NCBI RefSeq assembly: GCF_006715785.1 | Contig: NZ_VFNX01000005.1 | Span: forward strand, 124,001-188,000 | DNA length: 64,000 nt | Origin: Streptomyces puniciscabiei | GTDB lineage: Bacteria > Actinomycetota > Actinomycetes > Streptomycetales > Streptomycetaceae | Direction of reading: 5' to 3' | Part shown: one piece after another, positions 26,840-35,158 of the stretch | Layout: every line of letters begins with the position of its first letter | Position numbering within the stretch: the stretch's first letter is position 1 | Translations under genes and position numbers: made by a program | The notes under the pieces: generated by a model | Database searches by the model: none | Told to the model about the DNA's origin: nothing | Seen by the model: the letters and a program-made list of their open reading frames with translations, nothing else

Positions 26840-27883
26840 CTACGGCCGCACTGTCACCGGGCTCTCCCTGACGTCACCCACGCTGACCGCACCGCCCGTG
26901 GCGATCGAACCGATCGCGGCGAGGGCGATGCCCAGCGCGGCCCGAGCGTCCTCGCCGGTCACCGACGGAGCACGCTTGTCCCGGACGCTGTCGGTGAACT
27001 CGGCCAGTTCGGCAACGTAGGCCGCGTGGAAGAGATCCTGGTCGTAGCTGACGCACTCGGCGGCAGCGCCGGCCGCACCGTAGGACGTGAGGTGGCTGCT
27101 GCGCAGATCACCCAGGGTGAGCATGCCGGTCGAGCCCTTGACCTCACCGCGGACGTCATAGCCGTACACCGCCTGGAAGTTGGCCTCCGCCGTGGCGATG
27201 GCGCCGTTGTCGAAGCGGATCGTCACCACGGCCGTGTCGAGCAGTCCGTGGTCCTTGAAGTCGGGCCGGACCAGGGCGTCGGCCATGGCGAAGACCTCGA
27301 CGGGCTCTGAGCCGGGGTTGAGGTAGCGCAGGACGTCGAAGTCGTGGATGAGCGTCTCCAGGAAGATCGTCCATGGCGGGATGCGCGACGGGTCGTGCAG
27401 GTTGGGGTCCCGGGTGAGGGAACGCAGCAGCTGCGGGGTACCGATGTCACCGGCGGTGATCTTCTCGTGGGCGGCGCGGAAGCCGACGTCGAAGCGGCGG
27501 TTGAAGCCCACCTGGAGCACCACGCCCGCCTCATGTGCGGCGGTGATGGCGCGGTCGGCTTCGTCGAGGGTGACGGCCATCGGCTTCTCGCAGAAGACCG
27601 ACTTGCCGGCGCGTGCTGCGGCCTCGATGAGTCCGGCGTGGGTGCGGGCGGGCGTGACGATCACGACCGCCTCGATCTCGGGGTCGTCGAGCAGGTCACC
27701 GATCTCCGTGTACGTCTTGGGGCAGCCGAGACGATCGGCCAGAGCCTTCGCGGCCCCGGGTGCGGGATCGGCAATGGCGGCCAGCCGTACCCCGGGGAGG
27801 CGGCGGGCCAGGGTCTCGGCGTGGAAGGAGCCCATGCGTCCGGCGCCGATGAGGCCGACCGCGAGGGACTGGGGGGAGGTCAT
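26840..27883 (-). CDS. iolG: inositol 2-dehydrogenase (Gfo/Idh/MocA family)
   Basis: 347 aa. The Rossmann motif GLIGAGRMGSFHAETLA is at residues 10-26, the catalytic EKP motif (SVFCEKPMAV) near 94-103, and the substrate-side block FLETLIHDFDVLRYL near 174-188 carries the conserved His. It is the only Gfo/Idh member in the locus, so it should oxidise myo-inositol to 2-keto-myo-inositol with NAD. Second gene of the short unit headed by the TIM-barrel isomerase. Confidence 0.88.
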   Translation of the reverse strand: MTSPQSLAVGLIGAGRMGSFHAETLARRLPGVRLAAIADPAPGAAKALADRLGCPKTYTEIGDLLDDPEIEAVVIVTPARTHAGLIEAAARAGKSVFCEKPMAVTLDEADRAITAAHEAGVVLQVGFNRRFDVGFRAAHEKITAGDIGTPQLLRSLTRDPNLHDPSRIPPWTIFLETLIHDFDVLRYLNPGSEPVEVFAMADALVRPDFKDHGLLDTAVVTIRFDNGAIATAEANFQAVYGYDVRGEVKGSTGMLTLGDLRSSHLTSYGAAGAAAECVSYDQDLFHAAYVAELAEFTDSVRDKRAPSVTGEDARAALGIALAAIGSIATGGAVSVGDVRESPVTVRP

Positions 27884-27979
27884 GGCACATACTCCGTGAT
27901 CTACGTCGTGGCTTCGGTGGTGGCGGCTGCCGTGGTGCGCGGACGCGAGGGCGGGGCAGATGTCCCGCGGCCGCTCCTG

Positions 27980-28762
27980 TCAGACGGTGAAGGCGGCCCG
28001 GAAGCGTTCCAGAGCGGCCTCGCTGTCGCTGGATGCCCATGCCTCCATGGCGACGGTGCCGTCGTAGCCGATGTCTGCGAGGGTGCGGGCGACGGCCGGG
28101 TAGTTGATCTCTCCCGTGCCGGGTTCGCAGCGGCCCGGCACGTCCGCCACCTGGATCTCACCGATGAGTCCCGCGCCGTGGGCGCGGCGCACCAGCTCGA
28201 TCAGATTCCCCTCGCCGATCTGGGCGTGGTACAGGTCCAGGTTCATGCGCAGACCGGGCCGGTTCACGGCGGCAACCAGCGCCAGGGTGTCGGCAGCCTT
28301 CGCGAAGGGCACCCCGGGGTGATCGACGGCGGTGTTGAGATTCTCCAGGGTGAAAATGACCCCGGCGTTCTCGCCGAGCTCGGCGATCCGGGTGAGTGTG
28401 CGGTGCGCGGCCATCCACATCGCGCCGGTGGGCTCCCCGGGTACCGGCACCACGGGCAGCCCCTGGCCGTCCAGACCGGTTCCGTGGAGGTTCAGGCGAG
28501 TGCAGCCCAGGTGCTCGGCCGCCTTGAGTGACTCCTCGGCCGTGCGCAGCAGTTCGGCGGCGCCGTCGTCATCCGTGAGGCTGCCGCTCACGTACCCCGT
28601 CATCGAGACGATCTCGGCGGACGAGCGGGCGAGGGCATCGAGATCGTGGTTCGTCCAGTCCCAGATCTCGACCTGGAAACCGGCCTCGTGGATACGCCGT
28701 GCCCGCTCCTCGATCGGAAGGTCGCGGAAGACCATCTCCGCACAGACCGCCAGTGCGTACAT
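27980..28762 (-). CDS. TIM-barrel sugar isomerase (hydroxypyruvate isomerase / IolI-like)
   Basis: 260 aa from the ATG of MYALAVCAEMVF, preceded by GAGGAG with 7-bp spacing. AP-endonuclease-2-type TIM-barrel motifs: IEERARRIHEAGFQVEIWDW (about residues 17-36), RLNLHGTG (about 88-95), FTLENLNT (about 136-143, metal-binding Glu), LDLYHAQIGEG (about 175-185, His) and GEIQVADVPGRCEPGTGEI. Members include hydroxypyruvate isomerase and inosose isomerase. Location with iolG under an inositol-type operator supports an IolI-like role, but the sequence is closer in style to Hyi. Confidence 0.75.
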   Translation of the reverse strand: MYALAVCAEMVFRDLPIEERARRIHEAGFQVEIWDWTNHDLDALARSSAEIVSMTGYVSGSLTDDDGAAELLRTAEESLKAAEHLGCTRLNLHGTGLDGQGLPVVPVPGEPTGAMWMAAHRTLTRIAELGENAGVIFTLENLNTAVDHPGVPFAKAADTLALVAAVNRPGLRMNLDLYHAQIGEGNLIELVRRAHGAGLIGEIQVADVPGRCEPGTGEINYPAVARTLADIGYDGTVAMEAWASSDSEAALERFRAAFTV

Positions 28763-28795
28763 CGTGGTTCTCCTCATCTCCGGACGACCGGGAAC

Positions 28796-28807
28796 TAGAA
28801 CGTTCTA
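28796..28807. promoter_or_regulatory. perfect LacI-type operator TAGAACGTTCTA
   Basis: A perfect 12-bp palindrome 34 bp upstream of the isomerase-iolG unit. It lies next to an AT-rich TATATACT, which could be the -10 element, so repression by occlusion is plausible. Confidence 0.8.
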
Positions 28808-28869
28808 TATACTCTGACCAGTACGCCAGCCACCATGAGCCGCTGTCAAGTGTCCGGCGGCCATGAAGC

Positions 28870-28881
28870 CTGTAACGTTCC
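28870..28881. promoter_or_regulatory. degenerate LacI-type operator TGTAACGTTCCA
   Basis: Shares the AACGTTC core with the three stronger sites and lies 74 bp (about seven helical turns) from the perfect site, which would allow looping or cooperative binding. Weaker than the others by symmetry. Confidence 0.4.
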
Positions 28882-28987
28882 AGCAATCTCGCGCGGAAGC
28901 CGTCGGCACCGCGTAGAAGCCCGCCACGGCGCGTCAACTGCGCGGGGGGTCTCCATGCGCCGGTCACCGCGCGAGCCGGTGGCTTGG

Positions 28988-29971
28988 TTACTCGGGGGCT
29001 CTGCTCGGCCGCTCGTCGGCAGGGAGCGTCAGCCTCGGGCGTCGGGTGCCGGTCAGGCCGCAGCCGGCCAGGTGCTCGCGCGTGCTGACGGCGATGGGTA
29101 GCGGTACTTCGGGTGCGCAGGGGTAGAGGTCTTGTTCGACGATGACGAACAGCTCGGCGTCGAGGGTGGCGAGTGCGGTGACGATGTCGGCGGGGTTGGG
29201 CACGCCGGCGGGCGGGGAGACGCACACCCCGCGCTTGACGGCCTCGCCGAAGGAGAGGTCTTCGGCGGCGACCTGGGCCAGGACGGCGGGGTCCATCTGC
29301 TTGATGTGGACGTAGCCGACGCGTTCGCCGAAGCGGCGGATGAGGTCGAGGTTGTCGCCGCCGCCGTAGGCGACGTGGCCGGTGTCCAGGCAGAGGTTGG
29401 TGTAGCGGGGGTCGGACTCGTTCAGCAGCCGTTCGATCTCGGGCTGGGTCTGGATGTGGCTGTCGGCGTGCGGATGGATGACGAGGCGTACGTCGTACTC
29501 GTCGAGCAGCAGCTTGCCGAGCCGGTCGGCGGCCCTGCCGAAGCCCGCCCACTGTTCGGCGGTCAGCTCGGGCGACTCGGTGAACGCGCCCGTCTTCTCG
29601 TCCCGGTACATGGGCGGGATGAAGACGAGGTGGTGGGCGTCGGCGGCGGCGGTCAGGCCGGCGATCTGCCGGAGGTGGGCGAGCATGTCGTCCCAGGCCT
29701 CGGGGCGGTGCAGCGCACCGAAGACGGTGCCGCCGGAGACCTGCAGGCCGCGGGCGTCGAGTTCGTCCTTGAGGCGCTGTGGGTCGGTGGGGAGGTAGCC
29801 GTAGGGGCCGAGCTTCAGCCACTCGTAGCCGGCCTGGGCGAGTTCGTCGAGGAAGCGGGTGTACGGCACCTGGTGCTCGTCCTCGGGGAACCAGACGCCC
29901 CACGAGTCGGGGGCCGAGCCCAGGCAGAGGTTGCCCGCAGTGGTGCGGAAGGGAGGTGGCGCCGTTGCCAT
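28988..29971 (-). CDS. iolE: inosose dehydratase-like TIM-barrel protein
   Basis: 327 aa; ATG start giving MATAPPPF with AAGGA upstream. Motifs of the IolE group: SAPDSWGVWFPEDEHQVPY (about residues 19-37), LKLGPYGYLPTD (about 52-63), VIHPHADSHIQT (about 162-173), and CLDTGHVAYGGGDNLDLI (about 190-207). It converts 2-keto-myo-inositol to 3D-(3,5/4)-trihydroxycyclohexane-1,2-dione. Last gene of the long importer-iol operon, 30 bp after iolA. Confidence 0.87.
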   Translation of the reverse strand: MATAPPPFRTTAGNLCLGSAPDSWGVWFPEDEHQVPYTRFLDELAQAGYEWLKLGPYGYLPTDPQRLKDELDARGLQVSGGTVFGALHRPEAWDDMLAHLRQIAGLTAAADAHHLVFIPPMYRDEKTGAFTESPELTAEQWAGFGRAADRLGKLLLDEYDVRLVIHPHADSHIQTQPEIERLLNESDPRYTNLCLDTGHVAYGGGDNLDLIRRFGERVGYVHIKQMDPAVLAQVAAEDLSFGEAVKRGVCVSPPAGVPNPADIVTALATLDAELFVIVEQDLYPCAPEVPLPIAVSTREHLAGCGLTGTRRPRLTLPADERPSRAPE

Positions 29972-30001
29972 GGTGTGTCCTTCGGAGTGCGGCACGGAAA
30001 C

Positions 30002-31504
30002 TCAGTTGGAGGTGGGGAAGTTGAAGCCCGCGCTGACCTGCTGCTTGGGCTGGGGCCAGCGAGTGGTGACGACCTTGGGGCGGGTGTAGAAGCGGATGCC
30101 TTCGGGGCCGTGGATGGGGGAGTCGCCGATGAGGGAGTCCTTCCAGCCGCCGAAGGAGTAGTAGGACATCGGGACGGGCACCGGTACGTTGATGCCGATC
30201 ATGCCGACCTTGATGTGGCGCTGGAAGCGGCGGGCTGCTTCGCCGGAGGCGGTGAACAGGGCGGTGCCGTTGCCGTAGGGGTTGGCGTTGATGAGGTCGA
30301 TGGCCTCGTCCAGGGTCTCGACTCGGAGGATCGCCAGCACCGGGCCGAAGAGTTCCTCCTTGTACGCTGCCATCTCGGTGGTGACGTGGTCCAGGAGGGA
30401 GGGGCCGGTGAAGAAGCCCTCGGCGTAGGCGGGGTCGTCGAGCTTGAGACCGCGGCCGTCGACGACGACGGTGGCGCCCTGGGTGGCGGCGACGCCGACC
30501 GCGCTCTCGACGCGCTCCTGGGCGGCCTTGGTGACCAGCGGCCCCATCTCGGTGCCGGGCTGGTCGCCGGGGCCGACCTTCACCTCGCGGGCCTTGCGCT
30601 CCAGCACCTGCACGAGTCCGTCGGCGGCGTCGCCGACGGCGACGGCGACCGAGACGGCCATGCAGCGCTCGCCGGCAGAGCCGTAGGCGCCGGCGGTGAT
30701 GTGGTTGGCGGCGAACTCGAGGTCGGCGTCGGGCAGGACGACGGCGTGGTTCTTGGCGCCGCCCAGGGCCTGGACGCGCTTGCCGTGCGCGGTGGCCTGT
30801 TCGTGCACGTACTTGGCGATCGGCGTCGACCCGACGAAGGAGACGGCCTCGATGCCGGGGTGGGTGAGGATCGCGTCGACCGCGTCCTTGCCACCGTGCA
30901 CCACGTTGAAGACACCGTCGGGCAGTCCGGCCTTCTTGTACAGCTCGGCGACGAAGTTCGCGGCCGACGGGTCGCGCTCACTCGGCTTCAGGATGAAGGT
31001 GTTGCCGGTGGCGATGGCCATGGGGTGCATCCACAGCGGCACCATCGCGGGGAAGTTGAACGGGGTGATGCCGGCGACGACGCCGAGGGGCTGGCGGAAG
31101 TTGTGCACATCCACGCCACGCGAGACCTGGTCGGAGAAGGAGCCCTTGAGGATGTCGCCGAGGCCGCAGGCGAACTCGACGACCTCGCGGCCCCGGGTGA
31201 TCTCGCCGCGGGCGTCGTCGACGGTCTTGCCGTGCTCGGCGGAGATGATCCTGCCCAGCTCCTCCTCGTGCTCGAGGAGCAGCTGGCGGAAGGCGAACAT
31301 CACCTGCGTGCGCTGGGTGAGCGACGATTCCGACCAGGTCTCGAAGGCGGCAGAGGCAGCCTGGACGGCCGCGTCCACGTCGGCCGCGCCGCCGAGGACG
31401 ACCTGGGCCTGCTCGGCGCCGGTGGCCGGATTGAAGACCGGCTGGGTGGCTGTGGCGGTGCCCTGGACGGGAGCGCCGTTGATCCAGTGCTGGATGGTGG
31501 TCAC
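30002..31504 (-). CDS. iolA: methylmalonate-semialdehyde dehydrogenase (acylating)
   Basis: 500 aa from a GTG (first residues MTTIQHWING). Aldehyde dehydrogenase motifs: ITPFNFPAMVPLWMHPMAIA (about residues 146-165), ILKPSERDP, FVGSTPIAKYV (about 227-237), and the catalytic Cys in AGERCMAVSVAV (about 281-292). The GERCMA form marks the CoA-acylating MmsA/IolA group. In the inositol pathway it turns malonic semialdehyde into acetyl-CoA and CO2. Sits between iolD and iolE. Confidence 0.95.
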   Translation of the reverse strand: MTTIQHWINGAPVQGTATATQPVFNPATGAEQAQVVLGGAADVDAAVQAASAAFETWSESSLTQRTQVMFAFRQLLLEHEEELGRIISAEHGKTVDDARGEITRGREVVEFACGLGDILKGSFSDQVSRGVDVHNFRQPLGVVAGITPFNFPAMVPLWMHPMAIATGNTFILKPSERDPSAANFVAELYKKAGLPDGVFNVVHGGKDAVDAILTHPGIEAVSFVGSTPIAKYVHEQATAHGKRVQALGGAKNHAVVLPDADLEFAANHITAGAYGSAGERCMAVSVAVAVGDAADGLVQVLERKAREVKVGPGDQPGTEMGPLVTKAAQERVESAVGVAATQGATVVVDGRGLKLDDPAYAEGFFTGPSLLDHVTTEMAAYKEELFGPVLAILRVETLDEAIDLINANPYGNGTALFTASGEAARRFQRHIKVGMIGINVPVPVPMSYYSFGGWKDSLIGDSPIHGPEGIRFYTRPKVVTTRWPQPKQQVSAGFNFPTSN

Positions 31505-31533
31505 GGTGCGGGATTCCTTTGCGGGTACGGGAG

Positions 31534-33417
31534 TTACAGGTAGTGCCGCTGGGCGCGCTTGTTTGCGGAGTACGTCTCGTGTGCGGTGCGGGTGCTCTCC
31601 AGGGCGGAGACTTCGCTGACCGGGACGTCCCACCAGCCGTGGCCGGGCGGGTTGGGGCCGTAGAGATCGGTCTCGACGTGCACGACGCTGGTGCGGGCGG
31701 CGGCCTTGGCCTTCTCCATCGCCGCCCGGAACTCCTCCACCGACGTGGCGTGCAGGACGTCCGCGCCGAGGGAGGAGGCGTTGGCGGCGAGGTCGACCGG
31801 GAGGACGTCGCCATCCAGTAGGCCCGAATCGCCGTCGCGGAAGCGGTACTTGGTGCCGAAGCGCTGGCTGCCGAGTGACTCCGACAGCGAACCGATCGAC
31901 GCGAAGCCGTGGTTCTGGACAAGCACGATGATGACCTTCAGTCCCTCGGAGACCATGGTGACGATCTCCTGGGCCATCATCAGGTACGAGCCGTCGCCGA
32001 CCAGCACGACGACCTCGCGGGTCGGGTCGGCCATCTTGGCACCGGCACCGGCGGCGACCTCATATCCCATGCAGGAATAGGCGTATTCGACGTGGTAAGC
32101 CTTCGGGTCTCTGGCGCGCCACAGCTGCTGCAGGTCGCCGGGCATGGAGCCGGCAGCGTTGATGACCACGTCACGGTCGCCGAGGACCTCGTTCAGGGCG
32201 CCGAGGATCTGCGTCTGGGCGGGCAGATCACCGGTGTTCCGCTCGGGAGCAAAGCACTCGTCCTCGATCTGCCGCGTCCGGGCGATCAGCCGGCGGATGT
32301 GACGGCGGTAGGTCTCCTCGACCTCCCAGCCGTCCAGCGCTCCGGAGAGGGCCTGGATGCCGAGCCGGGCGTCGGCGACCAACGGCTCCGCCGAGTGCTT
32401 GACGGCGTCCAGGCGGGCCACGTTGAGGTTGACGAAGGTGACGTCCGGATTGCCGAAGCCGGTGTGGCTGGCGGTGGTGAAGTCGGAGTAGCGGGTGCCG
32501 ATGCCGAGCACCACGTCCGCCTCGCGGGCGAGTTCGTTGGCGGCATACGAGCCGGTGGAGCCGATGCCGCCGACCGCGTACGGGTGGTCCCAGGGGACGG
32601 CGCCCTTGCCGGCGTGGGTATCAGCGACCGGGATCCCGGTGGCTTCGGCAAACGCGCGCAGCACGGTCTCCGCACCGGAGTACACGGCACCGCCGCCCGC
32701 CACGATCAGCGGCTTGCGGGCATTGCGCAGCAGACGGGCGGCGCGCTCGACGGCGGCCGCCTCCGGCACCGGGCGGCCCACGTGCCACACCCGCCGCCGG
32801 AAGAACGACAGCGGCCAGTCGTACGCCTCGGCCTGCACGTCCTGCGGCAACGCGAGGGTGACGGCACCTGTCTCGACCGGGTCGGTCAGCACCCGCATGG
32901 CCGCAAGGGCGGCCGGGATGAGCTGCTCGGGCCGCGAGATGCGGTCGAAGTACTTCGATACGGCGCGGAAGGCGTCGTTGACGGTGACGTCCCCGCCGCG
33001 GGTGTCCTCCAGCTGCTGCAGCACCGGGTCGGCGGCGCGGGTGGCGAACATGTCAGAGGGCAGCAGCAGGACCGGCAGCCGGTTCGTGGTGGCCAGCGCC
33101 GCGCCGGTGATCATGTTCGTCGAACCCGGCCCGGTGGAGGCGGTGCAGGCGAAGGTGGCCAGTCGGTCGCGCATCTTGGCGTAGGCCACCGAGGCGTGGA
33201 CCATGCCCTGTTCGTTGCGGGCGAGGTAGTAGGGCAGGTCGGCCTCGCCGGTCGTGGCCGCCTGCAGCAGCGCCTGGCCGATGCCGGCCACGTTGCCGTG
33301 CCCGAAGATCCCCCACACCCCGGGGATGAGGCGCTGCTCCTGGCCGTCGCGCTCGCTGTACTGGTTCGCCAGGAAGCGCACCAGGGCCTGAGCGGTGGTC
33401 AGTCTGATCGTGTTCAT
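31534..33417 (-). CDS. iolD: 3D-(3,5/4)-trihydroxycyclohexane-1,2-dione acylhydrolase (ThDP-dependent)
   Basis: 627 aa. ThDP enzyme layout: the N-terminal pyrimidine-binding region has GVWGIFGHGNVAGIGQAL (about residues 33-50) and ACTASTGPGSTNMITGAA (about 110-127). The C-terminal diphosphate-binding motif is VLVGDGSYLMMAQEIVTMV (about 470-488) ending in QNHGFASIG. It opens the ring to 5-deoxy-glucuronate. Its ATG overlaps the iolB stop by one base. Confidence 0.96.
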   Translation of the reverse strand: MNTIRLTTAQALVRFLANQYSERDGQEQRLIPGVWGIFGHGNVAGIGQALLQAATTGEADLPYYLARNEQGMVHASVAYAKMRDRLATFACTASTGPGSTNMITGAALATTNRLPVLLLPSDMFATRAADPVLQQLEDTRGGDVTVNDAFRAVSKYFDRISRPEQLIPAALAAMRVLTDPVETGAVTLALPQDVQAEAYDWPLSFFRRRVWHVGRPVPEAAAVERAARLLRNARKPLIVAGGGAVYSGAETVLRAFAEATGIPVADTHAGKGAVPWDHPYAVGGIGSTGSYAANELAREADVVLGIGTRYSDFTTASHTGFGNPDVTFVNLNVARLDAVKHSAEPLVADARLGIQALSGALDGWEVEETYRRHIRRLIARTRQIEDECFAPERNTGDLPAQTQILGALNEVLGDRDVVINAAGSMPGDLQQLWRARDPKAYHVEYAYSCMGYEVAAGAGAKMADPTREVVVLVGDGSYLMMAQEIVTMVSEGLKVIIVLVQNHGFASIGSLSESLGSQRFGTKYRFRDGDSGLLDGDVLPVDLAANASSLGADVLHATSVEEFRAAMEKAKAAARTSVVHVETDLYGPNPPGHGWWDVPVSEVSALESTRTAHETYSANKRAQRHYL

Positions 33418-34289
33418 CAGTGGTTCTCCTCGGCGCCGAACGGCAGCCGGTCGTCGACGTCCTGGGCGTCCCAGGTGGTGCGGACCCAGCCGTGGGCGGG
33501 GTCGTCGCAGATGAGCCAGGCACGGTCCTGACCGGGACCCGCCATGACGTTGAGGTTGTACAGGTCGTAGCCGGGCGCCGCGATCGACGGGCCGTGCCAG
33601 CCGTGCGGGATCAGCACCGTGTCGCCGGAGCGGATCTCGGCCAGCACGTCGATCGGCCGTGCTTCGGTGCCGTAGACCCGCTGGTAGCCGAAGCCGTTCT
33701 CGCCGCCGGAGACCTCGAAGTAATAGATCTCCTCCAGCTCCGACTCCTGGCCGGGCCGGGCCTGGTCGTGCTTGTGCGGCGGATACGACGACCAGTTGCC
33801 GCCGGGTGTGAGGACCTCGCAGACCAGCAGCTGCTCGGCGTCGAAGGTGCCGGGCAGGCAGTAGTTGTTCACCTGCCGTGAGCAGGCCCCGGCACCGCGC
33901 AGCTCCACGGGCACGTTCTCCTTGGACCCGTACCGGGCGGAGAGTGAGCTCCGCCCGGTACGGGCGCTGGGCAGTGCGAACCGTCCGCCGGTCGCGCTGC
34001 TGATCAGGGCCTCCGACTCGCGGGGGAGGTAGGCGAAGTCGGTGACTGAGGCGAACATGCCTGTCCGGCCGGTGAGTTCGAAGGCAGTGCCGTCCGTGGT
34101 GACGGTGCAGGAGCCCGTCAGCGGCAGGACCAGGAACTCGGAGTCTTCGGTGGACAGGGCGTGTGCCTGGCCCGGCTTGAGGGTCAGGATCCTGAGGCCG
34201 GAGTGTCCCCAGCCCGCCGACTCCGGCGTGACCAGGAGGTCATAGGGGCCATCGGAAGAAGTCCCCGACGGCAGGTGGTACTTGCTCAC
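33417..34289 (-). CDS. iolB: 5-deoxy-glucuronate isomerase
   Basis: 290 aa from a GTG overlapping the upstream stop. Bicupin features: LLVCEVLTPGGNWSSYPPHKHD (about residues 155-176, metal-binding His pair), EEIYYFEV, and IPHGWHGPSIAAPGYDLYNLNVMAG (about 235-259). Converts 5-deoxy-glucuronate to 2-deoxy-5-keto-gluconate. The coding region carries a perfect 16-bp inverted repeat (see 33927-33964). Confidence 0.95.
   Translation of the reverse strand: MSKYHLPSGTSSDGPYDLLVTPESAGWGHSGLRILTLKPGQAHALSTEDSEFLVLPLTGSCTVTTDGTAFELTGRTGMFASVTDFAYLPRESEALISSATGGRFALPSARTGRSSLSARYGSKENVPVELRGAGACSRQVNNYCLPGTFDAEQLLVCEVLTPGGNWSSYPPHKHDQARPGQESELEEIYYFEVSGGENGFGYQRVYGTEARPIDVLAEIRSGDTVLIPHGWHGPSIAAPGYDLYNLNVMAGPGQDRAWLICDDPAHGWVRTTWDAQDVDDRLPFGAEENH
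33927..33964. repeat. perfect 16-bp inverted repeat with 6-nt loop inside iolB
   Basis: Arms CCCGTACCGGGCGGAG and CTCCGCCCGGTACGGG are exactly complementary around AGTGAG. The hairpin is very GC-rich and not followed by a T-run on either strand. It falls within codons for SARTGRSSLSARYGS in the linker of the bicupin. Confidence 0.85.
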
Positions 34290-35158
34290 AGCAGGCTCAC
34301 CGCCTTGTCCACCGCACCGGCGACGTCACCGTTCGAGGGGTAGAGCAGAGACCGGCCCACGACGAGCCCCTGCGCGGTCGGCTGCTTGAGCGCCTTGCCC
34401 CATGAGGCGAAGGCCGCGTCCGCGTCCTTGACCTCGCCGCCCAGCAGCAGCGCCGGGAGGGTGGAAGAGGCCAGCACCCGTTCCATGTCCTCCACCACCG
34501 GAAGCTTGAGCCAGGTGTAGGCGGTACGCCGGCCGAGCCCCGAGGCGATGGTGACGGACTTGACGACGGCATCGGTGGACAGATCGTTGTGGATCTTCCC
34601 GTCCTGCCAGGCGGACAGGAACGGCTCGACCATCGCGATGAGCTGGCGGTCATTCAGCTCATCGATCGCGCGGGCACTGTTCTCCAGGGCGGCCGGTGTG
34701 GCGGGGTCGCCCAGCGCGATGCGGGTGAGCATCTTGCCGCCGTCGAAGCCCATCGCGGCGATGGTCTCGGCGTCGTAGCCGGTGAACCGGTCGTCGATCT
34801 CGAACACCGACCCGGCGAGCCCGGCCCGGTTCATGGAACCGAAGACGCTCTTGCCGTCGAGGACGCCGAGCAGCAGGAGGTCCTCGAGAATGTCGGCGGT
34901 GGCCAACACCCCCGTCACCCCGGGGCGTTCCAGGGCGGTGCACAGCCGGTCGAGGAGCTCGAAGCGGTCGGCCATGGCGGTCGGGTCGGAGCCGACACCG
35001 TTCGCGCCCCGGGCCGGATGGTCGGCGGCGATGATCATCGCCTTGCCGTGCTCGCCGAGCAGGGAGGGAGCCTTCACCCGGCGCGCAGCGGCGGCCGCGA
35101 CGGCGCCGGGGTCGCCCACCCGGGCGTTCACGATCCGGCTCACATTCTCGGACAGCAC
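34286..35158 (-). CDS. Cgl0159-family (beta/alpha)8 aldolase-like protein
   Basis: 290 aa from a GTG. AMIIAADHPARGANGVGSDP (about residues 40-59) and VTGVLATADILEDLLLLG (about 80-97), then MLTRIALGD and LLLGGEVKDADAAF are conserved in proteins found in actinobacterial iol loci (Corynebacterium Cgl0159 type). No IolJ-type class II aldolase is present, so this protein most likely splits 2-deoxy-5-keto-gluconate-6-phosphate into DHAP and malonic semialdehyde. It overlaps iolC by 19 bp and iolB by 4 bp. Confidence 0.8.
   Translation of the reverse strand: MLSENVSRIVNARVGDPGAVAAAAARRVKAPSLLGEHGKAMIIAADHPARGANGVGSDPTAMADRFELLDRLCTALERPGVTGVLATADILEDLLLLGVLDGKSVFGSMNRAGLAGSVFEIDDRFTGYDAETIAAMGFDGGKMLTRIALGDPATPAALENSARAIDELNDRQLIAMVEPFLSAWQDGKIHNDLSTDAVVKSVTIASGLGRRTAYTWLKLPVVEDMERVLASSTLPALLLGGEVKDADAAFASWGKALKQPTAQGLVVGRSLLYPSNGDVAGAVDKAVSLL

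Noticed and set aside
29132..31543. An 803-codon plus-strand frame across iolE and iolA
   Set aside because: Rich in Gly, Val, Asp and Glu in the manner of antisense frames in GC-rich DNA; both genes on the other strand are certain.
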